This document shows positions 12,114 through 14,988 of a stretch of 14,988 nucleotides of DNA, piece by piece. Both the position numbers and the translations under genes were made by a program. Below the pieces are notes generated by a model. The model was not told where the DNA came from, did not search any database, and worked only from the letters and a program-made list of their open reading frames with translations. The stretch covers positions 1 to 14,988 of the forward strand of contig JAEYTM010000307.1 in the NCBI GenBank assembly GCA_023434015.1, given 5' to 3'. The DNA is from Pseudomonadota bacterium. GTDB lineage: Bacteria; Pseudomonadota; Alphaproteobacteria; Caulobacterales; Caulobacteraceae. Numbering within the stretch: the stretch's first letter is position 1; every line of letters begins with the position of its first letter.

Positions 12114-14471
12114 ATGTCCCCGCCCGAATCCTCCGACCCGTCCTTCGATCCTCCGGCCCTGCGCGTCAGCGACCTGGCGCGCCCTCGCCCGCCGGGCGGC
12201 GACTACCTGGAGGGGCTGAACCCGGAACAGCGGGACGCCGTCGAAACCACCGACGGTCCGGTCCTGGTGCTGGCCGGCGCCGGCACCGGCAAGACCCGCG
12301 TGCTGACCACCCGGCTCGCCCACCTGCTGGCGACCGGCAAGGCGAAGCCGTGGGAGCTGCTGGCGGTGACCTTCACCAACAAGGCGGCCCGGGAGATGCG
12401 CGAGCGGATCACCGCCATCATCGGCCCGCAGGCGGAGGGGCTTCGCTGGCTGGGGACCTTCCATTCGGTCGCCGCCCAGATCCTGCGCCGCCACGCCGAA
12501 CTCGTCGGCCTGAAATCCAGCTACACCATCCTCGACGACGACGATCAGGAACGGCTGATCAAGCAGATCCTTGAAGCCGAGAACATCGACGTCAAACGCT
12601 GGACGCCGAAGGCCCTGGCAGGCCTGATCGATCACTGGAAGAACCGCGGCTGGACGCCCGACCGGCTGCCGGCCGCCGAGAACGCCCACTTCGGCCCCAA
12701 CCGCGGCCAGGCGCTCTATCGCCTGTACCAGGAGCGCCTGCGGGTGCTGAACGCCTGCGACTTCGGCGACCTGCTGCTGCACAACCTGACGATCTTCACC
12801 AGCCACCCCGACGTGCTGGCGGAGTATCACGACCGCTTCCGCTATCTGCTGGTGGACGAATATCAGGACACCAACGTCGCCCAGTACCTGTGGCTTCGGC
12901 TGCTGGCCCAGAAGCGCCAGAACGTCTGCTGCGTCGGCGACGACGACCAGTCGATCTATGGCTGGCGGGGGGCGGAGGTGGACAACATTCTGCGCTTCGA
13001 GCGCGACTTCCCGGGCGCCAAGGTGATCCGGCTGGAGCGCAACTACCGCTCCACCAGCCACATCCTCGCCGCCGCCTCCGGCCTGATCGCCGCCAACAAG
13101 AGCCGGCTGGGCAAGACCCTGTGGACCGAGGCCGAAGGCGGCGAGAAGGTCATCGTCCGCGGCGTCTGGGACGGCGAGGCCGAGAGCCGGCTTATCGCCG
13201 ACGAGATCGAGCGGGCGAAGAAGGGGTCGACCGACAAGAACCCGCGCAAGTACCGCGACATCGCCATCCTGGTGCGCGCCTCCTTCCAGATGCGCGCCTT
13301 CGAAGAGCGGTTCGTGCTGCTGCAGATCCCCTACACCGTGGTCGGCGGCCCCCGGTTCTTCGAGCGGGCGGAGATCCGCGACGCCCACGCCTATCTGCGG
13401 CTGATCCAGTCGCCGGACGACGACCTGGCCTTCGAGCGGATCGTCAACACGCCCAAGCGCGGCATCGGCGACACCACCGTTCAGAAGCTGCTGCAGGCCG
13501 CGCGGCTGGGCGGGGTCCCCGTCGTCCACGCCGCCCGCCAGGTGGTGCTGACCGACGAACTCGCGGCGCGGACACGCACGGCCCTGGCGAACTTCCTGCG
13601 CGACCTCGACCGCTGGCGGGCCGAAGCGCAGCACGTCGCCCACCCCCGCCTGATGGAAGCGGTGCTGGAGGAGAGCGGCTACACGGACGCCCTGCGACTG
13701 GACAAGAGCCCGACCGCCCAGACCCGGCTCGAGAACCTGAAGGAACTCGTCCAGTCGATGGGCAACTTCGAGAACCTGCAGGCCTATCTGGAGCACGTCT
13801 CCCTGGTCATGGACCTCGACCGCGGGCCGGCGGCGGACGCGGTGCAGATCATGACCCTGCATTCGGCCAAGGGGCTGGAATTCCCGCTGGTGTTCCTGCC
13901 GGGCTGGGAGGAAGGGGTGTTCCCGTCCCAACGCTCGATGGACGAGAAGGGGGAGAAGGGGCTCGAGGAGGAACGTCGCCTCGCCTATGTCGGCATTACC
14001 CGCGCGCGGGAGGAGGCGCGCATCTCCTTCGCCGCCAACCGCCAAGTCTACGGCCGCTGGACCAGCCAGTTGCCCAGCCGCTTCGTCGACGAACTGCCGC
14101 TGGCCAATGTCGAAGCCTCGTCGGAGACCGGCTACTACGGCGGCGGCCCGGGAATGCAGCAGCACGGCTCGCGCTGGGACGAGACCCCGTCGTTCGGGGC
14201 CGGCTATTCCTCACCAGGCTGGAAACGGGCGCAGGCCTCGAACTATCGCGGCGGCCACCCCGGACGCCAGGCGCCGATCGAGGGCGAGGGACGGCTGATT
14301 GCGGTGTCGGAAAGCTCCGCCGCCAGCGCCTACCGGCGCGGCGACCGGGTGTTCCACATCAAGTTCGGCTACGGGAAGGTGAAGTCGGTCGAGGGCAACA
14401 AGCTGACCGTCGACTTCGATAAGGCCGGCGAGAAGAAGGTCATCGACAGCTTCGTCGAGAAGCCGGAGTGA
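12114..14471 (+). CDS. uvrD: UvrD/PcrA-type DNA helicase (SF1A)
   Basis: This is a 3'-5' ATP-dependent helicase of nucleotide excision and mismatch repair and replication fork maintenance. Its 785 residues are a normal length. Motifs in order: Walker A AGAGTGKT (54-61), Ia VTFTNKAAREM (85-95), Ib TFHS (115-118), II DEYQD (248-252), III GDDDQSIYGWRGA (275-287), IV LERNYRS (307-313), V MTLHSAKGLEF (580-590) and VI RRLAYVGITRARE (621-633). A Gly/Tyr/Ser-rich linker (about 670-735) leads to a small C-terminal beta domain (about 740-783: GDRVFHIKFGYGKVKSVEG), the PcrA/UvrD Tudor-like domain known to bind RNA polymerase. The first 30 residues are a Pro-rich extension before GLNPEQRDAV. There is no Shine-Dalgarno sequence before the ATG. 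No LexA site (GTTC-N7-GTTC) is seen upstream. Confidence 0.96.
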   Translation: MSPPESSDPSFDPPALRVSDLARPRPPGGDYLEGLNPEQRDAVETTDGPVLVLAGAGTGKTRVLTTRLAHLLATGKAKPWELLAVTFTNKAAREMRERITAIIGPQAEGLRWLGTFHSVAAQILRRHAELVGLKSSYTILDDDDQERLIKQILEAENIDVKRWTPKALAGLIDHWKNRGWTPDRLPAAENAHFGPNRGQALYRLYQERLRVLNACDFGDLLLHNLTIFTSHPDVLAEYHDRFRYLLVDEYQDTNVAQYLWLRLLAQKRQNVCCVGDDDQSIYGWRGAEVDNILRFERDFPGAKVIRLERNYRSTSHILAAASGLIAANKSRLGKTLWTEAEGGEKVIVRGVWDGEAESRLIADEIERAKKGSTDKNPRKYRDIAILVRASFQMRAFEERFVLLQIPYTVVGGPRFFERAEIRDAHAYLRLIQSPDDDLAFERIVNTPKRGIGDTTVQKLLQAARLGGVPVVHAARQVVLTDELAARTRTALANFLRDLDRWRAEAQHVAHPRLMEAVLEESGYTDALRLDKSPTAQTRLENLKELVQSMGNFENLQAYLEHVSLVMDLDRGPAADAVQIMTLHSAKGLEFPLVFLPGWEEGVFPSQRSMDEKGEKGLEEERRLAYVGITRAREEARISFAANRQVYGRWTSQLPSRFVDELPLANVEASSETGYYGGGPGMQQHGSRWDETPSFGAGYSSPGWKRAQASNYRGGHPGRQAPIEGEGRLIAVSESSAASAYRRGDRVFHIKFGYGKVKSVEGNKLTVDFDKAGEKKVIDSFVEKPE

Positions 14472-14477
14472 CGGTCG

Positions 14478-14502
14478 CAGGGCCGCCGCGAGGGCGGCCC
14501 TG
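14478..14502. terminator. Bidirectional hairpin terminator between uvrD and the lipoprotein gene
   Basis: CAGGGCCGCC (14478-14487) and GGCGGCCCTG (14493-14502) form a perfect 10-bp stem with a GCGAG loop, between the converging stops of uvrD and the lipoprotein gene. No T-run flanks it on either side, so it may act with Rho or as an RNA 3'-end block. Confidence 0.65.
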
Positions 14503-14513
14503 ATCCCATGGGA

Positions 14514-14783
14514 CTACTTGGTTTCGGCAGCCGCATCGACGGCGGCGTCGGCCTTGCGCTCGGCGGTGGCGGCCGCGTCGGCGGTGGCGGCCGCGGCGTT
14601 GTCGACCGCAGCGGCGGTGTTGGCGGCCGCGTCATCGGCTGCGGAGGCGACGGCGTCGCCCGCCTGTTCGGCGGCGGCCTGGGCGCTGTCGCCGGCGGCG
14701 GCGGCTTCATTTTCCGTCTTTTGGGAGCAGGCCGCGAGCGCGAGGGCGGCGACAGCCGCGGTCACGATGATCGGGTAGCGCAT
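14514..14783 (-). CDS. Alanine-rich small lipoprotein
   Basis: This 89-residue protein has a lipoprotein signal: MRYPIIVTAAVAALALAACSQ, with lipobox LAAC and the lipidated cysteine at residue 19. The mature part is almost entirely Ala with regularly spaced Asp/Glu/Lys (AAEQAGDAVASAADDAAANT...), a pattern expected of one long amphipathic helix, and it could form coiled coils. GGAGAA lies 8 bases before the ATG. An 18-bp tandem duplication (14560-14595) encodes two adjacent copies of AAATA(D/E). It resembles many unnamed alphaproteobacterial Ala-rich lipoproteins; no specific function can be given. It is convergent with uvrD. Confidence 0.8.
   Translation of the reverse strand: MRYPIIVTAAVAALALAACSQKTENEAAAAGDSAQAAAEQAGDAVASAADDAAANTAAAVDNAAAATADAAATAERKADAAVDAAAETK
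14560..14595 (-). repeat. 18-bp perfect tandem duplication in the lipoprotein gene
   Basis: Two identical adjacent 18-base units (14560-14577 and 14578-14595) in frame with the lipoprotein gene add six residues per copy (AAATAD/AAATAE). This is probably slippage or unequal exchange in a repetitive Ala-coding stretch, and is a potential length-variable site. Confidence 0.75.
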
Positions 14784-14855
14784 GATCGGTGTTCTCCGTT
14801 TAGGGAAGCCGCACCCTTTCGCAAGGCGGGCGCGATGTCCACAGCTTGGCCTTGG

Positions 14856-14988
14856 TCAGGCCCGGCGGCGCTGGACCGTCCGCAGGGCGATCGCGCCGAG
14901 GCCAACCACCGCCGCCATGGACGCGGCGACCAGGGCCGCGACCCTGACGGCGCGACGGACTCCCTTCGCGCCCCCCTGAGGTTCTGAC
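14856..14988 (-). CDS. C-terminal end of an unidentified membrane protein (partial)
   Basis: An open frame enters from the right edge and stops at TGA (14856-14858), giving 43 residues. It reads a Gly/Arg-containing stretch (EPQGGAKGVRRAVR), a hydrophobic segment (VAALVAASMAAVVGLGAIAL) and a basic end (RTVQRRRA). Third codon positions are strongly G/C, as in real genes here. It looks like the last membrane span and cytoplasmic tail of an inner-membrane protein. No family can be named. It lies 72 bp upstream of the lipoprotein gene on the same strand. Confidence 0.5.
   Translation of the reverse strand, partial: SEPQGGAKGVRRAVRVAALVAASMAAVVGLGAIALRTVQRRRA

Noticed and set aside
11823..14165. 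A 780-codon open frame on the minus strand opposite uvrD
   Set aside because: It is the antisense shadow of a gene with intact helicase motifs; long antisense frames are common in very GC-rich DNA. Its translation is low-complexity with many His, Gln and Val residues and shows no domain. It would also overlap the 74-residue membrane protein gene.
14518..14778. An Ala/Ser-rich 86-codon frame on the plus strand opposite the lipoprotein gene
   Set aside because: GCN-rich DNA gives Ala-rich translations in both strands; only the minus strand has a lipobox, a signal peptide and a ribosome binding site.

Overview
The window is about 15 kb of very GC-rich chromosomal DNA with dense, strongly G/C-ending codon use. 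MreB reads like the Caulobacter type from end to end. Together with the small-gene repertoire (DUF4169, ribbon-helix-helix, DUF2171), the Coq4 homologue, and -35/-10 elements close to the Caulobacter housekeeping consensus (TTGACGS, 10-14 bp, GCTANAWC), this points to an alphaproteobacterium of the Caulobacteraceae (Caulobacter, Phenylobacterium or Brevundimonas). The exact genus cannot be told from the sequence alone. There are no rRNA or tRNA genes, IS elements, CRISPR arrays or phage genes, and no gene-free stretch longer than 300 bases.

Left part (1-7254), all on the minus strand. In transcription order from the right these are: a VTT/TVP38-type membrane protein, a leucine leader peptide with an attenuator-like hairpin, leuA (2-isopropylmalate synthase), an EamA-type exporter, modA and modB (molybdate binding protein and permease, with no modC beside them), mreB, and the 5' part of mreC, which runs off the window. 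mreB-mreC is the cell-shape module. leuA is the leucine biosynthesis entry enzyme and appears to be controlled by ribosome-mediated attenuation.

Middle part (7255-9899), plus strand. An RTX calcium-binding protein, probably exported by a type I system encoded elsewhere, is followed by a class Ib aspartate aminotransferase. Both have good Caulobacter-type promoter candidates.

Right part (9900-14988), mixed strands and compact. DUF2171 (-), DUF4169 (+), Coq4 (-), a ribbon-helix-helix protein (+), two small single-span membrane proteins (-), uvrD/pcrA (+), an alanine-rich lipoprotein (-) and the 3' end of one more minus-strand gene. Three tail-to-tail gene pairs here have almost no space between stop codons, and two divergent intergenic regions hold long perfect inverted repeats.

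No clear new multi-gene system was found. The most interesting signals are regulatory: the leucine leader with an apparently leaderless start, a 24-bp palindrome between coq4 and the ribbon-helix-helix gene, an 11-bp inverted repeat that covers the DUF2171 ribosome binding site, and a stem that could hide the aminotransferase ribosome binding site only in read-through transcripts.
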